A stretch of 64,000 nt of DNA from Tritrichomonas foetus (lineage: Eukaryota > Parabasalia > Tritrichomonadida > Tritrichomonadidae), in the NCBI GenBank assembly GCA_001839685.1, contig MLAK01000186.1, positions 1 to 64,000 on the forward strand, written 5' to 3'. Under the pieces are notes generated by a model. It worked only from the letters and a program-made list of their open reading frames with translations, did not search any database and had not been told where the DNA came from. Positions within the stretch are counted from its first letter, which is position 1. Every line of letters starts with the position of its first letter. Below, piece by piece: positions 1 through 10,225 of the stretch. Both the position numbers and the translations under genes were made by a program.

Positions 1-1315
1 TTTTCTTAATGTTAGTAATAAGATTTCTGAAATAAGAAAAAGTTGTTTTTAGGTTAATTAATGACCTCAACCTCCAATTTGGGATTTTACGATTGACACT
101 TTTTAAGCCTAAAAATAAACCAACATAAAACAATTATAACTCATTATGTGCACTGACAAAATTATATCTGCGTGTTGTTATCAAATCAAAAGGCCTTTTG
201 GAAAAAATGAATGAAGCGATTTAAAGTTATCGTTCGTAAAATAAAGATATTCTTGATATCCTACTTTTTGAAAGAAACGTTGATATTTGTATATTACACC
301 CAAAGACAACGCTTATTATTTTGCACTAAAAAGTAGAATTCAGTTGTTATTAAATAACAACTGATTATGGACACTTTTATGCCCAAAAAAAGTGCTCTTA
401 TGGACAAAAATGGTGAAGTAAGAAATTTGGAAAAATAAAAATCATCTTCTTAGAAAGACCATTTTTCTCTTCAAAATTGGACTATTGAAAAACTGATATG
501 CAATAATTGATCGTCACATGGAGAGCTTGAAGGTCAAAAAAGGGGAGAAACCGCAATAATTGTCGTCAGGTTGAGGTGAAATGTAAAGGCCAAATATAAT
601 TCAATTTTGCACAGGTCAAAAATGGCAGTTAAGGACAAATTTATTTTGATTTGTTCTTTTCACCTCAAATAATCTAACTCCACTTTTGTCCACCAGTTTG
701 TGATATTGATTGTCGAATAAAATGTTAAAAGACATGAAAAGAATACTATGGTTTGAGCAATTTTCTCAATGTAATGTTATGAGGATTCGAAAATAAAGTC
801 AATAAAAATTGAAATAGGAACCAGATTAAAACATTTCTGAGTAGTTTACTTGATGAATTATGTGGTAAAGGCAGTGAATAGTTGTTTCATTAGAGTTTCT
901 TGGTTCGAGTATGTAGTCTTTGACGCATCAATATTGTTGGCATCCATATCGTGGGAATATCATGTACTCTGCCTTATTTTGGGTGTTCTATTGATCATAA
1001 GAAATACCGATACACATTGAAAAAGTTCCACTATTCATGTTTTCAATATCAAGAAATTAAAGAAGCCCGCTATACACTCCACTATTCATGTTTTCAATGA
1101 AAAAAAATAATAATGGGTAGGGTGTCATGCATTCTTATGGACAAAAAAATGGAAAATGACCATAAGCGGTACCTATATGTTATTTAGACTCACACAGTTA
1201 CATTAATAAAGTGAATAGAAAATGAATTCTCTAAATTTGCTACAACTTTTTCAATTGTAAAATGAACAAATAATTGAATTCATCACAAATTCGAAACTCT
1301 TTTCCCCATTAAGGC
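1..1315. other. intergenic, no gene recognised
   Basis: AT-rich sequence with frequent stops in all frames. It holds a 21-bp exact direct repeat (1027-1047 and 1078-1098) and scattered copies of CTTATGGACAAAAA (about 396 and 1134). An AGGTCAAAAAAGG stretch near 533 resembles the 21-bp motif described at 13971, 28902 and 29144. No tRNA- or rRNA-like sequence was seen. Confidence 0.6.
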
Positions 1316-1779
1316 ATGAATTTAACGAAAGAAGAAATTGCGTATTATTTTTTTCTAACATCAGAGAATACAAGGAAACATTTGACAAGTTTGATGGAGA
1401 CAAAAGCGGAAGTCTTGACCGAGCAGAAATCACAAAGGTTTTGGGAGCCGTCATGAAGAAGCCATCGCCTAGTGAAGTTGAAGCAATATTTAAAATAGCA
1501 GATACAGACGGAAACGGAACAATTGAATTCGATGAATTCATCAATGCAATGCAGAAAATTCGAACTGACCAAGAAACTGAGTATCGTGACATTTTTAATT
1601 CATTTGATATTGATGGGGATGGAAAAATTAATCGTGAAGAACTTGTTTTGGCGTTCAATAAAATGGGCGAATCATTATCACCTGTAGAAGTCGACCTTCT
1701 CCTTGAACAATTTGATACTGATGGAAACGGATCTATTTGCTTCAATGAACTCTGCAGAATGCTCAAATCCCTTTATTAA
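1316..1779 (+). CDS. calmodulin/centrin-like protein with four EF-hands, one 23-nt intron
   Basis: Calcium-sensor protein of the calmodulin/centrin superfamily. Exon 1 is 1316-1341 and exon 2 is 1365-1779; splicing out 1342-1364 gives 146 residues, the usual length for the family. The spliced N-terminus reads MNLTKEEIAEYKETFDKFD, the classical calmodulin/troponin C start, whereas the unspliced frame loses the first EF-hand helix. Four canonical loops are visible: residues 19-30 (DGDKSGSLDRAE), 55-66 (DTDGNGTIEFDE), 90-101 (DIDGDGKINREE) and 126-137 (DTDGNGSICFNE), each with acidic position 1 and Glu at 12, so all four should bind Ca2+. The linker between lobes is short and there is no long N-terminal extension. 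Calmodulin and centrin cannot be told apart by eye. The stop codon lies within TAAA. The start is the only ATG giving a sensible EF-hand 1. Confidence 0.9.
1342..1364 (+). other. 23-nt spliceosomal intron
   Basis: The sequence starts GTATTA, has a T-rich middle and ends TTCTAACATCAG. The 3' end closely matches the trichomonad fused branch-point/3' splice signal (ACTAACACACAG in Trichomonas). Removal joins ATT-GC to A-GAA, restores an uninterrupted frame and recreates the conserved calmodulin N-terminus. Introns this short are known from Trichomonas vaginalis. Confidence 0.88.
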
Positions 1780-1780
1780 A
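1777..1780 (+). terminator. TAAA poly(A) signal overlapping the stop codon
   Basis: The stop codon TAA is followed by A, making the TAAA tetranucleotide that in Trichomonas serves as the mRNA 3'-processing signal and often includes the stop codon. The assignment rests on that known signal. Confidence 0.4.
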
Positions 1781-2149
1781 CAACTATTTTTTTTTCTTTC
1801 ATATTTTTGAATTTTTTTCAGAAATTCCAAAACGTGCATAAATCTACATTTCATAATAAGTCCATTGTTGGTTCATAAAGCTAATGATATTGCGCATACA
1901 TGATCCAGAAACAACTTTAGAAGATAGCCCAAAGAGATAATTCATTTAGTGAGAAATAATTCATGATGTTGGCGAATCCTTTTCTAAGCGCATAAATATA
2001 ATTAACGATTGTGGGTTGGGATTTTATTTTAAAATCAAAACAGTACTACTTTATGATTGAGCGATCGTTATATAAAGTGACATGATAAAATGAAAGACAA
2101 AGAAATAAAATATATTTTGATTTTTATATTTAATAATATAATAAACAAT

Positions 2150-3526
2150 TTATATCTCTGACAAAGCTTCAGAGATTAAATGAATTTCTGGATTCTTTTG
2201 TTCATTTCCTGTTGCTTTTTCTGTATCAATAACTTCTTCTTCTTCCTCTTCGAATCTGTTTCTTGTGTTTTCGGAGAATTCTGTCGTGTCATGTTTTGCA
2301 TCCATTGCATGAATTTTTCCAATGAAGAATTTTGCTGTCAATGCTGCCAAAATAACAGATAAAATTCCAGATGTCAGTTTCCCAACAATCATTGGTACAA
2401 TCATATCTGGTTCAACTGCGCCGATATAACCAAGATGATCACCAAATACAAAAGCTGCACCAACTTGAAATGCTGAATTTACAATCATTCCAACTTCGCT
2501 CATTTCTCCAAACTTTTCATCAGTTGGAATACAAGACGCGAGTGTTGAAACAAGTAAAGATGAGTCAATTTCATTCATTCCAATAACCTTGCCAAGTTTC
2601 GCCAAATATTTACCAAAAACAGTGATGATAAAGTGAACCATTGGAATTGTGCCTGCTAGAACGATCGCTATTTGGCCGACTGCGAGCAAAGCAGCATATA
2701 AAGCGTTTTCACCATCATTTTTATCGGGTTCAACCATTGTGTCAAAAAGTGGGAACTTTATAGTAACTTTGTCCTGAAAAATTGCTAAAACTGTTCCAAA
2801 AAGCATCAAAAAATTAATTATTTTAGAAAACCATAAAAATCCAGTCAATGTGCCCCGAGGAAATATGAAAAGACAGAGCCCAATTGCAACACATAAAATG
2901 ACAACTGGCACGATGTTTTTGAGAACTTCAATGATCGGCAATTTAAATGGTGTTGCTGCCATTGAAGCTCCCCCAGCAAAGCACCCAAAAGGAATCGTTA
3001 AAAGGCCAATTAATATTCCATAGGCGAAATAAACGTGTCTATCTTGCGGAATTAATTTCATACCAACGGGTATCAAAAAAACGATCGTGGCGCCGAGCAT
3101 CGAACCTAAAACTAATCCGGAATAAAGACCGACTGAAATTTCGTCTCCGGCCATTGACATTGCAAATGGATATCCTCCCATATCGCAAGCGAGGAGCGTC
3201 CCCGCGAACATAGCCGGATGCGATCCGAGACCTTTGTAAATTGGCGATACGATAGGTTTGAGAACGATTCGTAAAACTGGAGTAAGAGCTGAAATTCCGA
3301 CCATGGCGAGAGAAAGAGCGGGCATGGCACACCATGCTTCGTAGTATTTTTCACCGTATCCGAATCTGTTGTTGTTTAAGTAATCAAAACCTGCGAAAAC
3401 CATAAATAACATCGAAATTGAGGTAATAATTAAAGGCGCTGAAACATTTCGTCCATATTCTTTACAAGACTCGATAAAAACTGTGCCATTGGTTATGTGA
3501 TCCACAAACTCGTCAAATGCTCCCAT
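2150..3526 (-). CDS. eutH: EutH-family ethanolamine transporter
   Basis: 458-residue polytopic membrane protein with about 10-11 hydrophobic segments. It matches the bacterial EutH ethanolamine permease family through landmarks I recognise: LACDMGGYPFAMSMAG (about 115-130), GLVLGSMLGATIVFLIPV, GILIGLLTIPFGCFAGG, TIPMVHFI, LVSTLASCIP, FGDHLGYIGAVEPDMIVPMIVGKLTSG. EutH facilitates ethanolamine uptake in bacteria that carry eut operons. No other eut gene (EutBC ammonia lyase, shell proteins) is in this window. The C-terminal 40 or so residues form a hydrophilic, Glu-rich tail (EEEEEEV), an extension unlike bacterial EutH and plausibly a eukaryotic addition. The start is the first ATG before MGAFDEF. 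A bacterial-type transporter in a protist suggests lateral transfer, followed by adaptation of codon use to the host. Confidence 0.85.
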   Translation of the reverse strand: MGAFDEFVDHITNGTVFIESCKEYGRNVSAPLIITSISMLFMVFAGFDYLNNNRFGYGEKYYEAWCAMPALSLAMVGISALTPVLRIVLKPIVSPIYKGLGSHPAMFAGTLLACDMGGYPFAMSMAGDEISVGLYSGLVLGSMLGATIVFLIPVGMKLIPQDRHVYFAYGILIGLLTIPFGCFAGGASMAATPFKLPIIEVLKNIVPVVILCVAIGLCLFIFPRGTLTGFLWFSKIINFLMLFGTVLAIFQDKVTIKFPLFDTMVEPDKNDGENALYAALLAVGQIAIVLAGTIPMVHFIITVFGKYLAKLGKVIGMNEIDSSLLVSTLASCIPTDEKFGEMSEVGMIVNSAFQVGAAFVFGDHLGYIGAVEPDMIVPMIVGKLTSGILSVILAALTAKFFIGKIHAMDAKHDTTEFSENTRNRFEEEEEEVIDTEKATGNEQKNPEIHLISEALSEI

Positions 3527-3780
3527 TTCGACGAGGAATTTTTCGCGTGAAGTTTGAAAGAAAAATTTCGAGCCATCAAAACTTTTTGTATTTAAAAACT
3601 ATGTTCTAGATACTTCAATGTAATTCAAAATTTTTGAATCAAAAATTTTACAGAAGTTTTTGAATGATTATTTGTCCATACAAGACAATCATTTCTGGAA
3701 TATCAATTTCAATGTAATACAAATTTCAAAGAGATTACGATTTGAAATTTCACTTCACCAACGTTTATTTTTTTCCGAGA

Positions 3781-4037
3781 ATGGAAACACCAAACGAAGT
3801 TTATAAAACTCTATTAATTGGAGTTCCAGAATTCAAAAGAATATTTAATTACTGAGTGATTTACGAAGAATGTTAATTTCATTAATTGAATCGGAAGAAG
3901 AGCTGCAAACTTCACAAGAAATAGAAGAATTTTTTCCAATTTCTCTTTATAATCATCTTCCTCTTTATGAAGACTTCTTTCGAATTTTGGTTCATATTAC
4001 AGTCTTAATTTATCACTTCACGAAAAGCAATCTTTGA
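3781..4037 (+). pseudogene. small broken ORF, not recognised
   Basis: An ATG at 3781 opens a 24-codon frame (METPNEVYKTLL...) that ends at a TGA near 3853. One base out of phase, a frame beginning CTGAGTGATTTACG continues through an ATG at 3870 to a TGA at 4035-4037, with a protein-like acidic composition (LIESEEELQTSQEIEEFF). Read together they look like one small gene of about 85 codons broken by a single-base indel. It could also be chance or a short uORF-like peptide. No family recognised. It sits between the divergent-side promoter of eutH and the 3' end of the pseudokinase gene. Confidence 0.25.
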
Positions 4038-4117
4038 ATAAAGTTAGTTTTAATTATGTTTTAAAATAGGAGATTAACATATATAATCAGATTTTAATCT
4101 TAAACAACTAAAGCGTC

Positions 4118-4939
4118 TTAAGCTTTAACTTGAGGCAAATTATATCCGGCTGCGTTGACGTTCTTTTCACGTTTGCTGATACTTTCTTCCAAAGCAAGGT
4201 ATTTAGCCTTTTCTTGTTCGTAAAAAGATTTTTCAATTTTGAGCTTCTTCTCTAAAACCTTCAGGGCAACTTCTGGGAACTCAAGGAAGTTGACAAGATT
4301 GAATTTCGGCGAGCTTGGACTTAAAAGTTTTGTGGCAACTTCACGGATGCCTTCACCTGAATTCTTGAGTTTATACAAGTAGCTGTGGTGACATACTTCA
4401 GCTTTTGATAAAGTTGCCATTTCGAATATCAATTTTCCTAAATCAGTGAGATCTTTCTCGATATCGACACTTTGGCATGAATTGAGTGAGAAGCATCCAA
4501 TTTTGGCAGAATCATCGGAATCAATGAAAATATGATCGGCCGTTAAAGATCCGTGCGTGATCACTTGTGGTTTGTGATTGTGGCATTCATAAAGAGCTAA
4601 AGCGATATCGGTTGCAATTGACCAGATTTGTTCTTCATCGAATGGTTTTCTCGATTCGTAGTGTTGATCTAATAAATCTTGTAAGGTGCCTCCCTCACAA
4701 AAATCAGTAAGTAAATTGAGTGTTCCTTTGTCAGAATCAACAACACAGTTATGATACCTGATCACATTGGAGCAACGGAGTTGAATAAGGGTATTAATAG
4801 TATCAACAATTCTTTTCTTTTCAGCCTTGGACAGTCCAACATAGGAGATGGACTTCAAACCGAAAACCTTTTGATCTCTGATCCTGATGGCTTTGAAGGT
4901 GGAAGTGGAGAGTTGCTTAACGATCTCGAAGTTTTGCAT
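4118..4939 (-). CDS. NEK-like protein pseudokinase
   Basis: 273 residues with a protein-kinase fold resembling the NEK family but lacking key catalytic residues. The glycine-rich loop is degenerate (QLSTSTFKAIRI, residues 9-20). The VAIK lysine is probably K29 (FGLKSI). The hinge/E-lobe text (TDFCEGGTLQDLL, 78-90) is NEK-like. The catalytic loop HRDLKPxN is replaced by HGSLTADH (129-136) and the DFG aspartate by Cys in CFS (149-151), so phosphotransfer is not expected. After a short C-lobe, residues about 230-262 are a charged, coiled-coil-like helix (KKLKIEKSFYEQEKAKYLALEE). A scaffold or allosteric role is inferred. The frame is intact and starts at an ATG, so this looks like a maintained pseudokinase and not a decayed gene. 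Confidence 0.75.
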   Translation of the reverse strand: MQNFEIVKQLSTSTFKAIRIRDQKVFGLKSISYVGLSKAEKKRIVDTINTLIQLRCSNVIRYHNCVVDSDKGTLNLLTDFCEGGTLQDLLDQHYESRKPFDEEQIWSIATDIALALYECHNHKPQVITHGSLTADHIFIDSDDSAKIGCFSLNSCQSVDIEKDLTDLGKLIFEMATLSKAEVCHHSYLYKLKNSGEGIREVATKLLSPSSPKFNLVNFLEFPEVALKVLEKKLKIEKSFYEQEKAKYLALEESISKREKNVNAAGYNLPQVKA

Positions 4940-5961
4940 TTAGAAATTCTAAACGTAAAATTTTGATAGACATATTTTTTGCATTCAATTTTCTGAAAAC
5001 CCATCATGACTGATCATTTGCTCCTCGAAACTAAAAAATGCATCTATATATTATAAAACAGTTTTAGGTCCATAATTTGATTAGAATACATAACTAGAAT
5101 TTAGATACATAACTTGAATTTAGTTTCAAAATTATAAAATCATTGAATATGACTTATTAAATCATATGAATTCTATATTACAACTCTAAGATTCATGGAA
5201 AACGAAAGATTTGTTTGTATAAATAAAACAACCATATTTTTCCACAAAAATAAAATTTGGCCTTTTTAGTAATATAAAATCTTTTATCTATGGACGATAA
5301 CAGACTACTTTCATTTATCCAAAGCTGAGCTTTCATTTTAGGTATTTTATAAAATACATTATTGTCGAAGATGTTCAAATCGAATAATAATGGAAATAAA
5401 CGGCCGACATCCCGAACGTTTAAATATAATGATTTTTCCCTTTTTTACCCTTTTTATTAGCACATCAAGTTTTTCACGCGAAAAATTTCCTTATCAATAT
5501 TTTATTAAATCCTATATGTAAGATTCAATACCAGTGATATATAACAAACTTTTTTAGTCAAATGTCTGGGAACAAGAAGGAAAGATATTTTTCTTTCAAC
5601 ATTAAAATACTTGTTCCAATTGCAGTGATACAATTATTGTTGTTAGATCTGATGAATTAAGTTTTAAATTTCGCTCATTTTTAGATGTGAAAGTGTATTT
5701 CTATTTTCCCATAAACATTTTCATTTTTAATAAAATCGTTGATTCAGCACAATTGATATATGTTTATGAATTTTTGAATCACACTCAGTCGTAATAAACC
5801 GTGTATTGACACTATTCTAGCAATTGGTTTCCCTCTTAAGAAGGATGACACTAAATGAAAGATTTATTAAACTCAATCTTAATTCCAAAACATAGATTGT
5901 AAAATGTGATATGAAAATATAAAATTGCCATTTTTATTTCTTACTCATAAGAATCGAAAAA
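4940..5961. other. intergenic, no gene recognised
   Basis: About 1 kb of AT-rich DNA. Only short, low-quality frames are present. A near-palindromic TTTTTCACGCGAAAAATTT lies at 5470-5488 and poly-T/C runs lie around 5430-5455. Confidence 0.5.
5470..5488. promoter_or_regulatory. TTCACGCGAAAAATT element (copy 1)
   Basis: GC-core near-palindrome in AT-rich DNA. Its 15-bp core TTCACGCGAAAAATT recurs in the other orientation at about 3537-3551, directly upstream of the eutH start. The core resembles an E2F/DP-type site (TTTCGCG). Any function is inferred. Confidence 0.25.
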
Positions 5962-7364
5962 ATGGAGGAAGAAAAGAATATTGAATTTATGTTGAATATA
6001 AAGAATATCAAGAATATTCCATTCAATAAATATGAAAAAGATTTTACTTTTTTTTGTAAATAGTCAGAAATATGAAACTTCAAGTGTGATTGCAGATTTA
6101 CTTTCACCAAAAATTGCACATTTACATTTTATTGATGAATCAGTTCAAGAATATCATTTTAATACAGAACAACATGGTGATTTTGAAAAATTCATCAAAC
6201 TTGTTGATTTTGAAAATTATTTTTATTCTGAAACAGAAATTAAATTTTTTTGTGAACTTCTCATTGAACTTGGAAATGAAGAATATTTTAATCTGAATCC
6301 TCAATTTTCTGAACCAATCACAATTAATAATGTTATCTCGCGAATTCAAAATAAACTTAGACTTTCTTCTAAATTCACAAAATCACGAAATTCTTCAGTA
6401 GATTTCAAATTTATTCAAAATGAAACTTCCTTCATTTCAGAACATTTTAAAGGAATAATTAATCAAGAAGAAAAGAAAGACAGTATAATAAGTTTCAGAA
6501 TTGATATTCATGAAATGATTCTTCAAAATGAAAATTTGAAATTATATGACGAAGATTCATTATTTAATTTCATTTTAAGAATTTTAGAAAAAAATGATGA
6601 CATCTCTAATTCTAATTCTATTTCTATTTCTAAAAGTATTCATTTATTTGAATATGTTAAATTTGAATATTTATCACATGAATCGATTGAAAAATTCATT
6701 TCTATTTTTGAACTTGAATATTTAAATGAAAAGATTTAGCTTTCAATTTGTCAACGTCTTCTTTTAACGCCAAATCATGAATTACTTAAAAGAAAATATA
6801 AAAATCCAATCGATATATTATTCAAGTAATTGAAATTCCTTTTCACCACACAATTAATTAAGGTATTTTCAATGGTCTTCATCTGAAATGTTCAGGAAAG
6901 CTTCATGATTTTGGTCTTGTTGAAGTCTTTTCTTCTTCTGTTCATTCTAATTCTCCACATGATCAACCCAAAAATACAATTTATCCTCTAGATGATAATG
7001 AAAATCGATTTTATTCTCAAAACTTACAAGATCAATGGATTTGCTATCAATTTAAATATTTGGCATTGAAAATATCGGCATATCAAATTAGAACTTTTAA
7101 TGGTGTTCAAAATTGTGGTCATCTGAAGCATTGGGTTTTGAAACATCACAAGATGGACAATCATGGGAAGAAATTGATCAACAAACAAGTTGTTCTTTGT
7201 TAAATGGATCAAAAAGACATTTCAATTTTGGCATCAATACAATAACCGATTATGTTAAATTCTTTCAACTTCGTCAAATTGGTCCAAATTGGTATGGATA
7301 GAATCATTTGATTTTCAATTCTATTGAATTTTATGGTGAATTTCTTGAATCAATTTCTTCTTAA
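5962..7364 (+). pseudogene. decayed BTB-like/F5-8 type C (discoidin) domain gene
   Basis: Relic of the trichomonad family that joins an N-terminal BTB/BACK-like region to a C-terminal F5/8 type C (discoidin-like) domain. The ATG at 5962 reads MEEEKNIEFML...KDFTFF, then the frame breaks in the 8-T run 6048-6055. One base out, the next frame continues the same protein (FVNSQKYETSSVIADLLSP) to a TAG at 6737-6739. Further stops and shifts follow. Domain remnants remain readable: FNGLHLKCSGKLHDFG (6870-6920), QDQWICYQFK (about 7030), DGQSWEEIDQQ (about 7150) and VKFFQLRQIGPNWYG...IEFYGE (7250-7340). At least four lesions argue against a working product. A second, more decayed copy lies at 48350-48690. 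Confidence 0.75.
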
Positions 7365-8355
7365 TTTCTTTATAAGAAGATTAAAGGGAAGTATCAAATT
7401 TCATCGGTATCATATATTGATTTGGGATTGCTATTTAAAGTTTATATAAAAAAAATACCTTATTAAATAGCTCAATAATATTGATTTTATTACATTTGAA
7501 TACACAGGGATATTTAATTTATATCACAGCACATTGATATACAAATCATATTAAAAATTGAGTCAAGATTATCCCTTTCACTGATTCTGATGTGATGACT
7601 TGTTTGAATATTACTATTTTTTTAATAAAGCATGATATGAACACCTTGAGGTAAATCTAATGAATCCAAATAAATTTTTAAGATTTTTTTCTTCAGATTA
7701 CTTGGATAAAGCAATTATTAGAACAGGGGTTTTGTCTAGAATTGACTGTATCAACAAGGCAAATGGTTGTATCATAAGAACAGTATCGACTAGACTGTTC
7801 AATTTTTTCACTACGGAAATCATAGGCTGCTTTTGCATGATAAAGTTATACAGAATTTTTCGAATATTCATATTCATATTTCTTCTAATAAGTAATCATA
7901 TTCAGTTCTGAGAGTATTTCGTAATATGGTAGCTGTACAGAGTGGGGCATTTATATATATTGCTCATTGACTGTTTTTTCTGGAACATGGATGCGAAAAG
8001 ATGCACATATTAAACATACTTTAAATCTTGCAAGAATTTTGGTGATTAAACCACAAAGAAATTACACATATGAGTATCTTCGTGTTTAGAATAGTCACTA
8101 AATCACACTTATATTAGTTAATTTCGTTAATATTATCTGAAGGAATCAAATATATTTTAGGGAAATAACTTGAATTACTCAGGGCACTTTCTTCCTCTTA
8201 ACTTAAATCTATGATTAAAATTATTGTTATGATATTTTTTAAAAAAACTGTTCCACATCAATAGTAATCAGTAAACTCTCTAACTGAAGTGACATTTTTC
8301 AAAACAATTTTAAGATATTAAAAAAGATAGCATGGTTTATATAAAAATAATCAAT
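7365..8355. other. intergenic; one weak 83-codon frame
   Basis: About 1 kb. The only frame of any length is 7660-7911 (+), 83 codons from an ATG, with a hydrophobic C-terminus (FRIFIFIFLLISNHIQF). It has no recognisable motif and may be chance. Nothing else supportable was seen. Confidence 0.4.
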
Positions 8356-9453
8356 TCAGGAAAATGTTGGAAGTGAAAATGGCATTTTCTTCTTTTGTGG
8401 ACTCAGGAGCATTTTTGGGATTTGTCCAGGTTTTTTATCTAATACTGTTGTCATCATGGTGCGATTGAGGGTAGGGGTTTTAGCATTTATTGATTGATAC
8501 AAATTATGATTCTTTTGTTTATATCTTTGTCGACGACATAAGTCACTTCCTTGTAGGCATAGTTGTGTAGCATTTTTGTCTTTAATTATATTATAAATAT
8601 CTGTAACATTTAAAAAAGAATCATGTGATCTTGTTGATTGCTGGATTTTTGGTGTACTCGTGTTTAACAAATAATTATCTGAAAGCATATCATCTATAGT
8701 TGGTCTTTCTTCAGGAATACTTCGCAAAATACGTTTTATAAAGCTAATTGCCTCTTGAGATAAAAATGAGGGATATATCATATCAGCTAGTTTCGATATG
8801 ACTGTTTTTGGGCTTATGTAGGTATTCCAAGGTGGGCGACCTACAAGCATTGTATAAAAAATGATACCGCAACTCCACACATCTGCTTTTGCACCATCAT
8901 ACTTTTCTCCACTCACAACTTCTGGTGCATTAAACCCAATTGTTCCACATTGTGTATTTACAAGATGCTTATCTTCTATACACACAGAAAAGCCAAAGTC
9001 ACAAAGCTTCACCACGCCATTTTTATCAAAAAGGATATTAGCTGGTTTGATATCTCTATGAGCAAATCCACATGAGTGGACGTATGAAAGTGCTTGGAGT
9101 AATTGTTTCAAAATAACTTTACCATTATTTTCTTCAATTCTTACATTTTTTGCAATATGTGATTGCAGATCTGATTCACAAAGCTCTGTAAAAACATAAA
9201 AAAATGAGGGATCATCAATTAAATCGATTAATGCTACAATATTTGGATGACAGCATGTTAATTGAATTTTTAATTCATCTTCAAAATGTTTCATATCAAA
9301 TAAAGATGTTAAATTAGCTTTTTGTAATATTTTGCAAGCAAAATCTTTATTAAGATCGTTGTGATGAGCTTTATGAACAACAGAAAACTGGCCTACTCCT
9401 ATTTTATGGAGCAATGTATACGAACCAATTTGGGAAGGGGAAACAGGATTCAT
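8356..9453 (-). CDS. CAMK-like serine/threonine protein kinase
   Basis: 365 residues from the ATG at 9453; an upstream in-frame TTG is not a likely eukaryotic start. A complete kinase domain spans roughly residues 10-265: glycine loop KIGVGQFSVV, VAIK lysine in FACKIL, αC glutamate in FEDELKIQ, catalytic loop HRDIKPAN, DFG, and an activation segment ending FNAPEVV. The sequence WSCGIIFYTMLVGRPPW is typical of CAMK/SNF1-type kinases. All catalytic residues are present, so it should be active on Ser/Thr. The C-terminal 100 residues (from about 265) are basic, low-complexity and without a recognised domain (no UBA or calmodulin-binding motif identified by eye). Substrate unknown. Confidence 0.85.
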   Translation of the reverse strand: MNPVSPSQIGSYTLLHKIGVGQFSVVHKAHHNDLNKDFACKILQKANLTSLFDMKHFEDELKIQLTCCHPNIVALIDLIDDPSFFYVFTELCESDLQSHIAKNVRIEENNGKVILKQLLQALSYVHSCGFAHRDIKPANILFDKNGVVKLCDFGFSVCIEDKHLVNTQCGTIGFNAPEVVSGEKYDGAKADVWSCGIIFYTMLVGRPPWNTYISPKTVISKLADMIYPSFLSQEAISFIKRILRSIPEERPTIDDMLSDNYLLNTSTPKIQQSTRSHDSFLNVTDIYNIIKDKNATQLCLQGSDLCRRQRYKQKNHNLYQSINAKTPTLNRTMMTTVLDKKPGQIPKMLLSPQKKKMPFSLPTFS

Positions 9454-10225
9454 TTCCTGTTTATAATTATTCAAATTAATAAATTTCCCCAGAAAAGGGA
9501 TGAAAAATCCTAATTAAAATTTCTGAGAAAACATTGAATTGGTGATTATTTCGTCATAAAGTCATTTCCACACAACTGTGAATTGACATTAATTTTTAAT
9601 CTATTTCTCTTTTCCTTTTTTCATAATTATCTATTTTGATGCGATGATAGCACATTTATCTAAGTTGCTCTGAGAGGAGAAAATTCGGATAATATGATAC
9701 CACTTTTTAAATCATTCTAATGTTCATCATTTTTCGGAATTTCAAAATATAATGACAAGTTGTGAATGTTCTAATAAATTCCATTGAATTTGAACTTTAA
9801 TTGATATACGAAAATCCAGAAAAGAGAGCGAATTTCAATAAAACATTCAGTTAAATAATTTATCAAATAAATATTTCTGATCTCAGATTCTATACATTAT
9901 TAAGAAACATAAATTTTCACAGAAACAGTTATATAATTAGATATAATTGTAACTCTCTTTTCCAAAATTTTTTATGATGTTCGTCTCCTTAAGTTAAATC
10001 CATTAATAAACCAAATAAGAAACGAATGAATTAAATTTTAAAATTATTGAATAAAGATACGAAAACAAGTATTACATTATAACACTATAATACTCTTCAT
10101 CAAATAGGAGATCCTTATTTAAGATTACTTCTAGATCATATAAAAAGAAATTTAGTTTGAAATATCAACAATTTTTTTAACAAAGAATAAAAGAAAGATT
10201 AGGTTTTGGCGGACATAACAAACAT
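9454..10225. other. intergenic, nothing recognised
   Basis: 770 bp of AT-rich DNA between the start of the CAMK-like kinase gene and the 3' end of the next minus-strand gene. No frame or repeat worth naming was found. Confidence 0.5.

Noticed and set aside
900..920. GGTTCGA as a tRNA B box
   Set aside because: The following bases do not complete the T-loop/acceptor pattern and no A box or cloverleaf can be folded upstream.
7660..7911. 83-codon plus-strand ORF as a gene
   Set aside because: ATG-started but with no motif and a low-complexity hydrophobic end; mentioned in the gap description only.
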